From contig NKIH01000007.1 in assembly GCA_002255925.1 (NCBI GenBank), positions 124,001 through 188,000 of the forward strand: a DNA stretch of 64,000 nt. Reading direction: 5' to 3'. This stretch comes from Burkholderiales bacterium PBB6. Lineage in GTDB: Bacteria; Pseudomonadota; Gammaproteobacteria; Burkholderiales; Burkholderiaceae_C. The position numbers and the translations under genes were made by a program. The notes below the pieces were generated by a model. It worked only from the letters and a program-made list of their open reading frames with translations, was not told where the DNA came from and did not search any database. This document shows, in pieces, positions 25,724-34,084 of this stretch. How positions within the stretch are numbered: position 1 is the first letter of the stretch; every line of letters starts with the position of its first letter.

Positions 25724-27652
25724 TCATGTCGCCTGCCCACCGAGGTAAGCCTCGATGACCTTCTCGTTGGCCTGCACTTCGGCTGGCAGCCCTTCCGCGA
25801 TCTTCTGGCCGAAGTCGAGCACCGAGACGGTGTCGCACAGGCTCATCACCACGTCCATGTGGTGCTCGATCAGGATCACCGTCACGCCGTGCTCGCGGAT
25901 CTTCTGGATGATGGCCAGCAGTTCCTTGATGTCGGGCGCGGTCAGGCCGGCCGCAGGTTCGTCGAGCAGCAGCAGTTCCGGGTCCAGCGCCAAGGCGCGG
26001 GCGATTTCCAGCAGGCGCTGCTTGCCGTACGGCAGGTTGCGCGCTTCCTCGCCGGCCAGGTCCGCCAGGCCGACGAAGCGCAGCAGGCCCATGGCCCGCA
26101 CGCTGGCCTCGCGGTTCTCGCGCAGGTAGCGCGGCAGGTGCAGCGCCACATCCAGCAGATTCGAGCGGAAGCTGTGGTGCAGGCCCACCATCACGTTCTG
26201 CAGCGCGCTCATTTCACCGAACAGCTGCACGTTCTGGAAGGTGCGGGCCACGCCGCTCAAGGCGATGTCGGACGAGGTGCGACCAGCCAGCGTCTTGCCG
26301 GCAAAACTCACCGTGCCGGCCGTGGGCGTGTAGATGCCGGTGAGCACGTTCATCATCGTGCTCTTGCCGGAACCGTTCGGGCCGATCAGGCCGTGGATGG
26401 TGCCGCGCTTGACGATCAGGTCGACGTTGTTCAGCGCCTTCAGGCCGCCGAACTGCATCAGCACGCCTTGCGCCTGCAGCAGGGTGGCGCCGTTGCCACC
26501 ACCGGCATGCGTGAGGGCGTCGCCGCCCGAGCTCATCGCCGCCACGTCGTCAGCGTCGGTGGCTGCATGGCCGCGCAGGTTCAGCGCATTGCGCACGAAG
26601 CCGACGATGCCGTCCTGCAGGTAGTACACGACGAACAGCGTGATCAGGCCGAAGATCGACAGGCGCCAGTCGGTCATGGTCTGCAGCTTGAAGCTGACCG
26701 CTGCCAGCGCCACGCTGCCGATCACCGGAATGGCAGCCGCCTGCAGCGTGGTCTTGCCACGCTTGAGCGCCACGCCGGCCGACACCGCCACCACCACCGC
26801 AAGAGCAATCGAGACGATGCGGAACATCTCCAGGTCATCGAGCAGCTTGGGCAGCATCACGATGATGGCAGCGCCCAGCAGCGCGCCGGTGCGCGTCTTG
26901 CGGCCACCCATGATGATGGCCAGCAGGAACAGCACGGTCTGCTCGAAGTTGTAGGTGTTGGGCGAGATGTACTGCTCGGAGTACGCATACAGCGCACCCG
27001 CCAGGCCCGCCAGGCCAGCGCTGATGACGAAGGCGTACACCTTGTACCGATACACCGACACGCCCATGCAGTCAGACGCCACGGGGCTGCCGCGCAGGGC
27101 CTCGAAGGCCCGGCCGAGGTGCGAGCGCAGGATGCGGTGCACCACGATCAGCGAGAGCAGCAGCATCACCGCGACGACCCAGTAGAACTCGGTCTCGTCG
27201 AGCTTGTGGCCGAACAGCGCCGGCTTGCTCAGGGTGATGCCGAGCGGGCCTTCGGTGAGGAAGGTCATCTCGTTGATCAGGATCTGGATGATGGTGCCGA
27301 AGGCCAGCGTCACCATCGCCAGGTAAGGCCCGGTGACGCGCAGGGCCGGCAGCGCCAGCACCGCGCCGAAGGCCGCCGTCACGGCGATCGCCGAGGGCAG
27401 CGTGACCCACAGCGACGCATCGAGCTTGAAGACCAGCACGCCAGCGGTGTAGGCGCCGATGCCGAACAGGCCGGCATGGCCGAGCGAGACCTGGCCGGTG
27501 TAGCCGACCACGATGTCCAGGCCGAACAGCACGATCGCGTAGATCATGATGGTTTCGACCAGGTGGATGTAATAGGGGTTGCCAACCACGCCCGGGAAGG
27601 CCAGCAAGGCCCCGAAGGCGATCAGCGAGAGCATGAGTTTTCGTGCGTTCAT
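25724..27652 (-). CDS. Fused ABC permease-ATPase (LivM-LivG) of branched-chain amino acid type
   Basis: This 642-residue protein joins a LivM-type permease (about 1-300, eight or so membrane segments, GYTGQVSLGHAGLFGIGAY and a permease loop near GRAFEALRGSPVA), an extra hydrophobic region (about 305-345), a linker, and a LivG-type ATPase. The ATPase has GPNGSGKST at about 424-432, LPYGKQRLLEIARAL, LLLLDEPAAGL and EHHMDVVMSLC. In E. coli LivM and LivG are separate proteins. The reading frame is continuous through the junction, so the fusion is real in this sequence. LivM-LivG fusions are found in other Burkholderiales. It starts 7 nt after livH with GAGG before ATG 27652. Confidence 0.93.
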   Translation of the reverse strand: MNARKLMLSLIAFGALLAFPGVVGNPYYIHLVETIMIYAIVLFGLDIVVGYTGQVSLGHAGLFGIGAYTAGVLVFKLDASLWVTLPSAIAVTAAFGAVLALPALRVTGPYLAMVTLAFGTIIQILINEMTFLTEGPLGITLSKPALFGHKLDETEFYWVVAVMLLLSLIVVHRILRSHLGRAFEALRGSPVASDCMGVSVYRYKVYAFVISAGLAGLAGALYAYSEQYISPNTYNFEQTVLFLLAIIMGGRKTRTGALLGAAIIVMLPKLLDDLEMFRIVSIALAVVVAVSAGVALKRGKTTLQAAAIPVIGSVALAAVSFKLQTMTDWRLSIFGLITLFVVYYLQDGIVGFVRNALNLRGHAATDADDVAAMSSGGDALTHAGGGNGATLLQAQGVLMQFGGLKALNNVDLIVKRGTIHGLIGPNGSGKSTMMNVLTGIYTPTAGTVSFAGKTLAGRTSSDIALSGVARTFQNVQLFGEMSALQNVMVGLHHSFRSNLLDVALHLPRYLRENREASVRAMGLLRFVGLADLAGEEARNLPYGKQRLLEIARALALDPELLLLDEPAAGLTAPDIKELLAIIQKIREHGVTVILIEHHMDVVMSLCDTVSVLDFGQKIAEGLPAEVQANEKVIEAYLGGQAT

Positions 27653-27659
27653 GGCGGCC

Positions 27660-28535
27660 TCAGACCTTCTTGATGGCAGTCTTGCCGAACAGACCCGCAG
27701 GCTTCACGGCCAGCACGATGAGCAGCAGCACCAGGCCGGGCACGTCCTTGTAGCCCGTCGACAGGTAGAAGCCGGTGGTGGTTTCAGCCACGCCGAGGAT
27801 GATGCCGCCGACGATGATGCCCATGCCGCTGGTCAAGCCACCGATGATGGCAACGGCGAAGGCCTTCAGGCCGAGCACCGCACCCATGGTGGCGCCGGTC
27901 AGCGTGAGCGGGGCGATGAGCACGCCCGCGAACGCGGCTGTCAACGACGACAGCGCATACGAGAAGGTGATGACGAGCCCGGTGTTGATGCCCATCAGCT
28001 TGGCCGCGTCGCGGTCATTGAAGGTGGCCACCACGGCCTTGCCGTAGATCGAGCGGCGGTTGAACAGCTCGACCGCCAGCATCATCAGCACGGCGCCGAC
28101 GACGACCAGCACTTCCATCGGCAACACGTTGGCGCCCAGGAAATGCATCGGCGATTCCGGCAGCGGCGACGGGAACTTCAGGTCGTCGCGGCCCCAGATG
28201 TTTTCAGCCACGTTCTTGAAGATGATGCCCAGCGCGATGGTGGACATGATCCAGCCGAACTCGGACTTCATCTTGATGGCCGGGCGCACGCCGATGCGCT
28301 CGACGAACGCGCCCTGCAGCGCACCGAACAGACACACCAGCGGAATCATCAGCCAGTAATTGACCCCGAGGCCGACCAGCGACAGACCGACCAGCGCGCC
28401 CAGCATCAGGGCATCGCCCTGGCCGAAGTTCAGCGTGTCGGAAGTGGCGAAGGTGAGCTGGTAGCCGAACGCGATGACCGCGTAGATCATGCCCAGCGCG
28501 ATGCCGCTGAACACCAGTTGTGTGAGGATTTGCAT
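27660..28535 (-). CDS. livH: Branched-chain amino acid ABC transporter permease LivH
   Basis: This 291-residue inner-membrane permease has about eight hydrophobic segments. It starts MQILTQLVFSGIALGMIYA and has the LNFGQGDALMLGA motif shared by LivH proteins and KAFAVAIIGGLTSGMGIIVGG near the end. With the LivM domain of the next gene it forms the translocation path. ATG 28535 matches the family start; an in-frame extension to 28580 reads through one of the leader hairpins. Two stem-loops lie between it and livK. Confidence 0.95.
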   Translation of the reverse strand: MQILTQLVFSGIALGMIYAVIAFGYQLTFATSDTLNFGQGDALMLGALVGLSLVGLGVNYWLMIPLVCLFGALQGAFVERIGVRPAIKMKSEFGWIMSTIALGIIFKNVAENIWGRDDLKFPSPLPESPMHFLGANVLPMEVLVVVGAVLMMLAVELFNRRSIYGKAVVATFNDRDAAKLMGINTGLVITFSYALSSLTAAFAGVLIAPLTLTGATMGAVLGLKAFAVAIIGGLTSGMGIIVGGIILGVAETTTGFYLSTGYKDVPGLVLLLIVLAVKPAGLFGKTAIKKV

Positions 28536-28566
28536 GGTGAGCTTTCGGGTGCGCCCCAACAGGCCC

Positions 28567-28618
28567 GCCGGGCAGAACACCCGGCAGGCAGGACAGGCCG
28601 GCCTTGTTGAGCAAGGCC
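28567..28618 (-). promoter_or_regulatory. Two stem-loops in the livK-livH intercistronic region
   Basis: In transcript order, GGCCTTG/CAAGGCC with a 5-nt loop (28618-28600) follows livK, then GCCGGG/CCCGGC with a 7-nt loop (28585-28567). There is no U tract, so full termination is unlikely. Such structures after a binding-protein gene commonly protect the upstream mRNA from 3' exonucleases and so raise the level of the binding protein over the membrane parts. That role is inferred. Confidence 0.5.
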
Positions 28619-28629
28619 AGCGTGCCGGC

Positions 28630-29862
28630 TTACTTCTTGACGGCCAGCGCGCCCTTGGCGTTGACGTCCTTCACGCGCACTTCGGAGGCCTTCTTGAAGT
28701 CAGCCTCGTAGGCGTACACCACGCGCTGGCCCTTGACCTCGCCGAACACCGGGATGTTGGCGGTGATGGCCTCGTGGTCGGTCTTGGTGAACGGCTTGTT
28801 GTAGGTCGTCACCACGCCTTCCACCGGCGACTTCAGATCTTCCAGGGCCGCCTTGACCTTCGGGCCTTCGGTGGAGCCTGCCTGCTTGATGGCCGCGGCC
28901 AGCAGGTAGATCGAGTCATAGCCCTGGGCGGCCGACACCGGTGAGTCGATGCGGGCGTTCTTCGGGTTGAAGGTCTTCAGGTAGTTGATGATGAAGCTCT
29001 GGCGCTTCGGCGTGGTCGGCTCCTGCACGAAGGTCTGCGGCATGCGCGCGCCTTCACCGCCGGGGCCGGCGTTGTCGATGAAGTTGGCCATCGACAGCGT
29101 CCAGGAACCGACCATCGGCACCTTCCAGCCCAGCTTGGTCATGCCGTTGGCGATCTGCGCCAGCTCGGGGCCGATGCCGTACGTCAGCACGGCCTCAGCG
29201 CCGGCTTCCTTGGCCTTCAACAGCTGCGGCGTCATGTCGACGTCCTTGATGTTGAACTTCTCGACGGCCACCGCCTTGACGCCCTTGAGCTCGAGCGCCT
29301 TCTCCAGGTCAGCGCGGCCGAGCTGGCCGTAGTTGGTGGAGTCGGCCAGGATGGCGACCTTCTTGTAGCCGCGGCGGGTGATGGCCTCTTCCACGATCAT
29401 CGGCGCCTGGATGCTGTCGTGCGCGGCGTTGCGGAAGATGTAGTTCTCGGGCTGGGTGTCGAACTGGTGGGTCACGGCCGAACCGGTGGCCACGTTGTTC
29501 ATCACCGGGATCTTGGCTTCCTGGTAGAAGCGCTGCGAGGCCAGGGCCACGCCGGTGTTGATGAAGCCGACGGTGGCCGCCACCTTCTCCTTGTTGATCA
29601 TTTCCTGGGCGATCTGGACGCCGCGCTCATTCTTGGCTTCGTCGTCACGCTCGACCAACACCAGCTGGCGGCCCAGCACGCCACCGGACTTGTTGATTTC
29701 CTCGGCGGCCAGACGCACGCCGTCGCGCATGCTCACGCCCATCGAGGAAGAGCCACCGGTGAACGGCCCGGAAACACCGATCTTGATCGGCTCGGCGGCA
29801 TGCGCCAGGGACATCGAGCAGGCCAGCGCCACGGCGCTGAAGGACATCGCAACGAACTTCAT
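28630..29862 (-). CDS. livK: Periplasmic substrate-binding protein of the Liv-type ABC importer
   Basis: This 410-residue Leu/Ile/Val-binding-like protein (Peripla_BP_6) has a signal peptide ending SLAHA, then IKIGVSGPFTGGSSSMGVSMRDGVRLAAEEINKSGGVLGR, the hallmark opening of the family. It later has AAQGYDSIYLLAAAIKQAGS. It should capture the substrate for the LivH/LivMG/LivF importer encoded downstream. The substrate could be a branched-chain amino acid or another small amide or acid, as this family is broad. The symbol is by position and family. A 152-bp spacer with an inverted repeat (29960-29973) separates it from the response regulator gene. Confidence 0.9.
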   Translation of the reverse strand: MKFVAMSFSAVALACSMSLAHAAEPIKIGVSGPFTGGSSSMGVSMRDGVRLAAEEINKSGGVLGRQLVLVERDDEAKNERGVQIAQEMINKEKVAATVGFINTGVALASQRFYQEAKIPVMNNVATGSAVTHQFDTQPENYIFRNAAHDSIQAPMIVEEAITRRGYKKVAILADSTNYGQLGRADLEKALELKGVKAVAVEKFNIKDVDMTPQLLKAKEAGAEAVLTYGIGPELAQIANGMTKLGWKVPMVGSWTLSMANFIDNAGPGGEGARMPQTFVQEPTTPKRQSFIINYLKTFNPKNARIDSPVSAAQGYDSIYLLAAAIKQAGSTEGPKVKAALEDLKSPVEGVVTTYNKPFTKTDHEAITANIPVFGEVKGQRVVYAYEADFKKASEVRVKDVNAKGALAVKK

Positions 29863-29959
29863 GGTGTGTCTCCGGGAATCTTGGTTTGATGGAGACCACA
29901 GTCTGTGCCGATGCTTTCGCAGCCGCTACCGCTGGACTACGCAAAAATGAACCGCAGCA

Positions 29960-29973
29960 TTACGCACTCGTAA
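29960..29973. promoter_or_regulatory. Inverted repeat upstream of livK, candidate response-regulator site
   Basis: TTACG-CACT-CGTAA is a perfect inverted repeat, 98 bp upstream of the livK ATG. A further half-site-like TACGC occurs at about 29939-29943. NarL/LuxR-type regulators bind short palindromes of this shape, and such a regulator is encoded immediately upstream. The link is inference. Confidence 0.4.
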
Positions 29974-30014
29974 ACCCGCTCGGGCGCAACCCTGTCGGAT
30001 GCAACCCGAAGGGC

Positions 30015-30647
30015 TCAGGGCGCCGAATCGGCGTGCTCGACGGCGTACTTGATGAGCTCGGCCTGCCCGGCCAGATTGAGCTTGCGGCGGATGCTCTGGC
30101 GGTGTGATTCAACCGTGCGCACGCTCAGGTCCAGCGCATTGGCGATCTGCTTGCTGGCCTGGCCCTGGCCGAGGAACTGCAGGATCTGCTGCTCGCGGTC
30201 AGACAGTACCGCCCGCGCGGTGGGCGCCCGGAACAGCCGCTGCGCAATCACCGGGCTGAGGAAGGTGCCGCCGCCGTGCACCGTGCGGATGGCGTGCACG
30301 ATCTCGCTGGACGGCGAGTCTTTCAGCACATAGCCGCGGGCACCGGCGCGCAGGGCCCGCTGGGCGTATTCGATGCCGTCGTGCATGGTCAGCATCAGCA
30401 CGGCACGCTCGGGCTCTTCGTCCAGCAGGCGCTGCGCCACCTGGATGCCACTGTCGCCCTTCATGCTGATGTCCATCAGCACCACGTCGGGGTGACTGCT
30501 GCGGGCGCGCTCCATGGCTTCCACGTCATTGGCGGCCTCGGCCACCACCTCCAGGTCATCGACCAGGCCGAGCACCGCCTTCAGGCCGTCGCGCACCACG
30601 GCGTGGTCGTCAACAATCATCAGGCGGATGCGGTGTGGGGTGTCCAT
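30015..30647 (-). CDS. NarL/LuxR-family response regulator
   Basis: This 210-residue protein has a receiver domain (acidic pair DD at 13-14, phosphoacceptor D59 in VVLMDISM, Lys in YVLKDS) and a LuxR-type DNA-binding domain (LSDREQQILQFLGQGQASKQIANALDLSVRTVESHRQSI). It follows its sensor kinase gene by 6 nt and is surely its partner. The first downstream gene is livK, so the liv operon is the nearest candidate target. In related Burkholderiales such pairs control carboxylate or amino-acid uptake, but no target is shown here. Confidence 0.93.
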   Translation of the reverse strand: MDTPHRIRLMIVDDHAVVRDGLKAVLGLVDDLEVVAEAANDVEAMERARSSHPDVVLMDISMKGDSGIQVAQRLLDEEPERAVLMLTMHDGIEYAQRALRAGARGYVLKDSPSSEIVHAIRTVHGGGTFLSPVIAQRLFRAPTARAVLSDREQQILQFLGQGQASKQIANALDLSVRTVESHRQSIRRKLNLAGQAELIKYAVEHADSAP

Positions 30648-30653
30648 CAGGGC

Positions 30654-32024
30654 TCAGAGTTGTTCAAAGCGTTCAATCGCGTCGACCGGCACCACCGCGG
30701 TGATGCGGGTGTCGCCGGCCCGGGAGGTGACTTGCAGCTGCCCGTCGATCGAGGCCAGGCGCTCGCGCATATTGCGCAGGCCGATGCCCTGGCTCGGGTG
30801 GTGCAGCACGAAGTCGGTGTCAAAGCCGCGGCCATTGTCTTGCACGACCATGCGCAGGGCTTCCTCGGAAAACACCAGTTGCAACTCGACCTCGGAGGCG
30901 TGGGCGTGCTTCTCGATGTTGGTCAGCGCCTCCTGGGTGACGCGGAACAGCACGGTCTTGACCTCGTCCGGCAAGTCACGCGGCACGCCACTCACCCGCA
31001 TCCGGAAGCGGGTGGTGCTCTGGCCCCACATCTCGTCGGCGAGCTGGCTCATCGCGGCGCTCAGGCCCAGGGTATCGAGCATCACCGGCCGCAGCCGGTG
31101 CGACATGCCGCGCACTTCCGCCAGCGCGTCCTTCAGGCGCTCCACCGCCCGGCCCAGCGCAGCGCGCACGGGGCCGCCGTCCTGCGGCATGCGCTCCAGC
31201 ACCGACTCGGTCAGCAGCTTGACCGACACCAGCGTCTGGCTCGTGCCGTCATGCAGCTCACGCGAGAGGTAAGCGCGCTCCTCTTCCTGCGAACGCACGA
31301 TCTGGCGCGCCAGCAGCGTGAGCTTCACGTCGGCCAGCCGCAGCTCATGCATGCTCACCCACAAGCCTCCGCTGAAGATGACCACCAGCGCCAGCACAGT
31401 GATGCCGGCGATCCAGCTCATGGTGTTGTTCACGCTGGCGGCCAGTTCGGTGTCGAGCTGCAGCAGCACCTTGTCCATGTCGTCCACGTACAGGCCGGTG
31501 CCGATCCACCAGTGCCAGCGCTCGAGCGGCGTCACGTAGGCCAGCTTCTGGGCCGGCGCCTGGGCCGAGGGCTTGTGCCAGCTGTACTCCACGAAGCCCC
31601 CGCCTGACGCCGCCTTCTGCATCATCATCAGGATGGGCTGCTCACCGTTGGCGTCGCGCAGGCCGCTGAGGTTGCGCCCCACCAGTTCGGGCTGGCGCGG
31701 GTGCATCAGGTTCACGCCTTCGTCGTTGTAGAGGAAGAAGTAGCCGTCGGCGCCGTAGTCCAGCAGCGCCAGCTGGCGCATCGCCTGCTGCTTGATGTCG
31801 TCGTCGTCGCGCCCGGTGTTGTAGAGCGGGCTGATGGTGCTGAGCGCCAGCGCGGTGAAGTGCCGCAGCTCGGAGCGTGCGGCCTCCATGTAGGCGGTTT
31901 TCACCAGGGCCTGCTGGCGCGCGGCCAGCACTGCTTCCTGGTGGCGCTGCGCCATGATGATCAGGCCCACGGCCACCACCAGCGGCACCACCGCCAGCAG
32001 GATGACCTTGTGACGCAGCCGCAT
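30654..32024 (-). CDS. Sensor histidine kinase with single Cache domain
   Basis: This 456-residue kinase has a first membrane segment at about 7-24 and a periplasmic region of about 170 residues with the sCache_2 pattern (YGADGYFFLYNDEGVNLMHP, then LAYVTPLERWHWWIGTGLYVDDM). A second membrane segment follows at about 203-222, then a HisKA_3 dimerisation/phosphoacceptor region with H258 in SRELHDG, and an HATPase with NIEKHAHA and DNGRGF. Single Cache domains of this kind often sense small carboxylates. ATG 32024 was chosen because the membrane anchor starts there. It forms an operon with the response regulator, and the GNAT gene ends 10 nt upstream. Confidence 0.92.
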   Translation of the reverse strand: MRLRHKVILLAVVPLVVAVGLIIMAQRHQEAVLAARQQALVKTAYMEAARSELRHFTALALSTISPLYNTGRDDDDIKQQAMRQLALLDYGADGYFFLYNDEGVNLMHPRQPELVGRNLSGLRDANGEQPILMMMQKAASGGGFVEYSWHKPSAQAPAQKLAYVTPLERWHWWIGTGLYVDDMDKVLLQLDTELAASVNNTMSWIAGITVLALVVIFSGGLWVSMHELRLADVKLTLLARQIVRSQEEERAYLSRELHDGTSQTLVSVKLLTESVLERMPQDGGPVRAALGRAVERLKDALAEVRGMSHRLRPVMLDTLGLSAAMSQLADEMWGQSTTRFRMRVSGVPRDLPDEVKTVLFRVTQEALTNIEKHAHASEVELQLVFSEEALRMVVQDNGRGFDTDFVLHHPSQGIGLRNMRERLASIDGQLQVTSRAGDTRITAVVPVDAIERFEQL

Positions 32025-32034
32025 CACGCGCTGC

Positions 32035-32526
32035 TCAGCCAAGCTCGACCTTGAGGTAGTGCGCGCCGGCGATCGGGTTGAAGTAGTAGGGCGGAATTTC
32101 CTCGAAACCCAGCGAGGCATACAGCTCGCGCGCCGCTTCCATGTCGTCCAGGGTGTCGAGCAGCATGGCCGAGTAGCCGGCCTGCGTGGCATCGTCGATC
32201 AGGGCCTGCGCCAGCTGCCGGCCCAGGCCGTAGCGGCGAAACCCCGGCCGCACGAACAGGCGCTTCATCTCGCAGGCATTGGCGTAATCGGCATCCGGCA
32301 GCGGGCGGAATGCGCCGCAGCCGGCCAGCTCGCCGCCCACCCAGGCCAGCAGCAGGCCACCGGTCGGGGCGGCGTACTCACCCGGCAGCGTGGCCAGCTC
32401 GTCGTCGAAGTTCTGGAAGCACAGGTCCACGCCCAATTGCTCGGCGTAGTCTCGGAAGATGCCGCGGACCGCTTCGACTTCGTCGGGCGTCTGCGGTGTC
32501 TGCAGCAATATCTGGGGCGTGTCCAT
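32035..32526 (-). CDS. GNAT-family N-acetyltransferase
   Basis: This 163-residue protein has the GNAT fold signature: CEMKRLFVRPGFRRYGLGRQLAQALIDDA (beta4 strand plus the acetyl-CoA pyrophosphate loop R/Q-x-x-G-x-G) and a C-terminal AARELYASLGFEEIPPYYFNPIAGAHYLKVEL. The acceptor is unknown. It lies 10 nt upstream of the sensor kinase on the same strand, so it may be co-transcribed with the two-component genes. No good ribosome binding site precedes ATG 32526. Confidence 0.88.
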   Translation of the reverse strand: MDTPQILLQTPQTPDEVEAVRGIFRDYAEQLGVDLCFQNFDDELATLPGEYAAPTGGLLLAWVGGELAGCGAFRPLPDADYANACEMKRLFVRPGFRRYGLGRQLAQALIDDATQAGYSAMLLDTLDDMEAARELYASLGFEEIPPYYFNPIAGAHYLKVELG

Positions 32527-32620
32527 CGCCGTGGGGGCGCAGTGTCGAAGCGGCTAGTCTAGCGGCGCGACGGCTGGTCTGTGCCAGCGCCAAGGCCGGC
32601 CTCAGGGTAGACCATGGCTT

Positions 32621-33349
32621 TCAGAAAGCCGCCACTGCGCCCAGGCTGTTCACCCACACGGCAGCGCCGATGCAGGCCGCCAGCACCACGGCCGCCAGCA
32701 CCCGGGTCACCCAGGAGTCGCGGCTGGCCGGCGTGGCCGCAGGCAAGGGCTTGTCGCCCGTCACCATCGGCTTGACTAGGTTGATGCGCTTGCGCTTGAG
32801 GTAAAAAACGATGGCACCCACGTGCAGCAGCACCAGCAAGATCAGCAGCAGCTTGCCGTTTTCGGTGTGCCAGCCGGTGGCCAGGCTGACCCAGCGCGGG
32901 CTGACAAAGCGGTTCAGCGGGCCGGTGGTGGCGATCTCGTCATCGGCCACCAGGCCGGTGGCCACCTGCACCAGCAGCACCGCCAGCAGGCCCAGCACGC
33001 TCAGCATGCCCAGCGGGTTGTGGCCCACCTCCACATGTTCGTCAGGCCGGCTCTGGCCGCGCAGGTAGCGCAGCATGGCCGCCGGGCCGTAGATGAAGCT
33101 GGTGAAGCGCGACCAGCGCCCACCCACCAGGCCCCACACGAGGCGGAACACCAGCAGTGCGCCCACGCCCAGGCCGAGCTTCAGGTGCACCTCGATGAGG
33201 TTGCCGCCGATCTGGCCGGTGGCCACCAGCGCCACCACACCAACCACCAGCAGCCAGTGGAACAGCCGGGTGGGCAAGTCCCACACGCGCACGGGCTGGG
33301 TGTCAACGGCGGGGGTGGTCGAGGGGGTCTGGGTCTGGTTGTCGCTCAC
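32621..33349 (-). CDS. Di-haem cytochrome b (b561/NiFe-hydrogenase b type)
   Basis: This 242-residue membrane protein has the bacterial cytochrome b561-type pattern: VRVWDLPTRLFHWLLVVGVVALVATG, a VHLKLGLGVGALLVFRLVWG helix, a third helix with QVATGLVADDE, and a late HVGAIVFYLKRKRINLVKPM. The histidines in helices 1, 2 and 4 are probable haem ligands. It likely passes electrons between the quinone pool and a c-type cytochrome; the divergent cytochrome c' gene supports this. GTG 33349 was chosen because CAGGAG lies 5 nt upstream. ATG 33409 is in frame but has no ribosome binding site and adds a low-complexity start. Confidence 0.88.
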   Translation of the reverse strand: MSDNQTQTPSTTPAVDTQPVRVWDLPTRLFHWLLVVGVVALVATGQIGGNLIEVHLKLGLGVGALLVFRLVWGLVGGRWSRFTSFIYGPAAMLRYLRGQSRPDEHVEVGHNPLGMLSVLGLLAVLLVQVATGLVADDEIATTGPLNRFVSPRWVSLATGWHTENGKLLLILLVLLHVGAIVFYLKRKRINLVKPMVTGDKPLPAATPASRDSWVTRVLAAVVLAACIGAAVWVNSLGAVAAF

Positions 33350-33541
33350 GGGGGCTCCTGAAGGTCGATCGCCGCCATCATGCGTCGCCACCTTCTCGCT
33401 GCCAAGCATCTAAGGGGTTTTATGGGGTGGTGGGCTCAAGGGTGTGGCGCGTGCGTACACTCAGTGCGGTGTTTGTCGGGTTTGCGTCTGTCGATGCGCA
33501 TGGCAACACGTCGTCCTGGTTGATCCCTTTGGAGGAAACGC

Positions 33542-33994
33542 ATGAAACGTATCGCTCTGGCCACCCTGGCCTGCATCTCTGTGCTGGCCAGCCTGCCCGC
33601 AGCCGCCCAATTCCAGAAGCCTGAAGACGCGGTCAAGTACCGCAAGTCGGCCTTCAGCGTGATGGCCACGCACTTCGGTCGCATCGGCGCCGTGGTGCAA
33701 GGCAAGGCCCCGTTTGACGCCAAGGCCGTGCAGGCCAACGCGGACGTGGTCGCCACCCTGGCAGCCCTGCCGTTCACGGCCTTCGGCGAAGGCACCGGCG
33801 TGGGCGAAACCCGCGCCAAGCCGGAAATCTGGAGCCAGGCCGACAAGTACAAGGCCAGCGCCCAGGCCATGACCGACGCCGTCGCCAAGCTCGACGCCGC
33901 CGCCAAGACCGGCAACCTCGACCAGATCAAGGTGGCTTTCGGCGAAACCGGCAAGACCTGCAAGGCCTGCCACGACGCCTTCCGCAAGGAATAA
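33542..33994 (+). CDS. Cytochrome c' (class II c-type cytochrome)
   Basis: This 150-residue protein has a signal peptide (residues 1-22, ending PAAA) and one C-terminal haem motif, C140-K-A-C143-H144, as in class II cytochromes c. The helical pattern includes YRKSAFSVMATHFGRIGAVVQGKAPFD, characteristic of cytochrome c'. Such proteins bind NO and CO in the periplasm and are linked to NO tolerance. GGAGGAAACGC precedes ATG 33542. It is divergent from the cytochrome b gene (192 bp between starts), a recurrent pairing in proteobacteria. A stem-loop follows the stop. Confidence 0.94.
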   Translation: MKRIALATLACISVLASLPAAAQFQKPEDAVKYRKSAFSVMATHFGRIGAVVQGKAPFDAKAVQANADVVATLAALPFTAFGEGTGVGETRAKPEIWSQADKYKASAQAMTDAVAKLDAAAKTGNLDQIKVAFGETGKTCKACHDAFRKE

Positions 33995-34001
33995 GGCCCA
34001 C

Positions 34002-34031
34002 GCCCGGTGCGGCCCTGCGGCTGCACCGGGC
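34002..34031 (+). terminator. Stem-loop after the cytochrome c' gene
   Basis: GCCCGGTGC pairs with GCACCGGGC (9 bp, no mismatch) over a 12-nt loop, starting 7 nt after the stop codon. Only CTC follows, so it lacks a strong U tract; probably a 3'-end or weak terminator. Confidence 0.6.
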
Positions 34032-34084
34032 CTCAGGGCGCTTCACTCGCGACACCCTGTTGATGCATCCAGTATGCTTGCTGG

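Noticed and set aside
25427-27673. 748-codon plus-strand open frame over livF and the livMG fusion
   Set aside because: Antisense shadow of ABC transporter genes; Gln/His/Arg-rich with no family motifs.
33349-33409. ATG 33409 as the cytochrome b start
   Set aside because: No ribosome binding site and a hydrophilic extra stretch; GTG 33349 has CAGGAG at good spacing.
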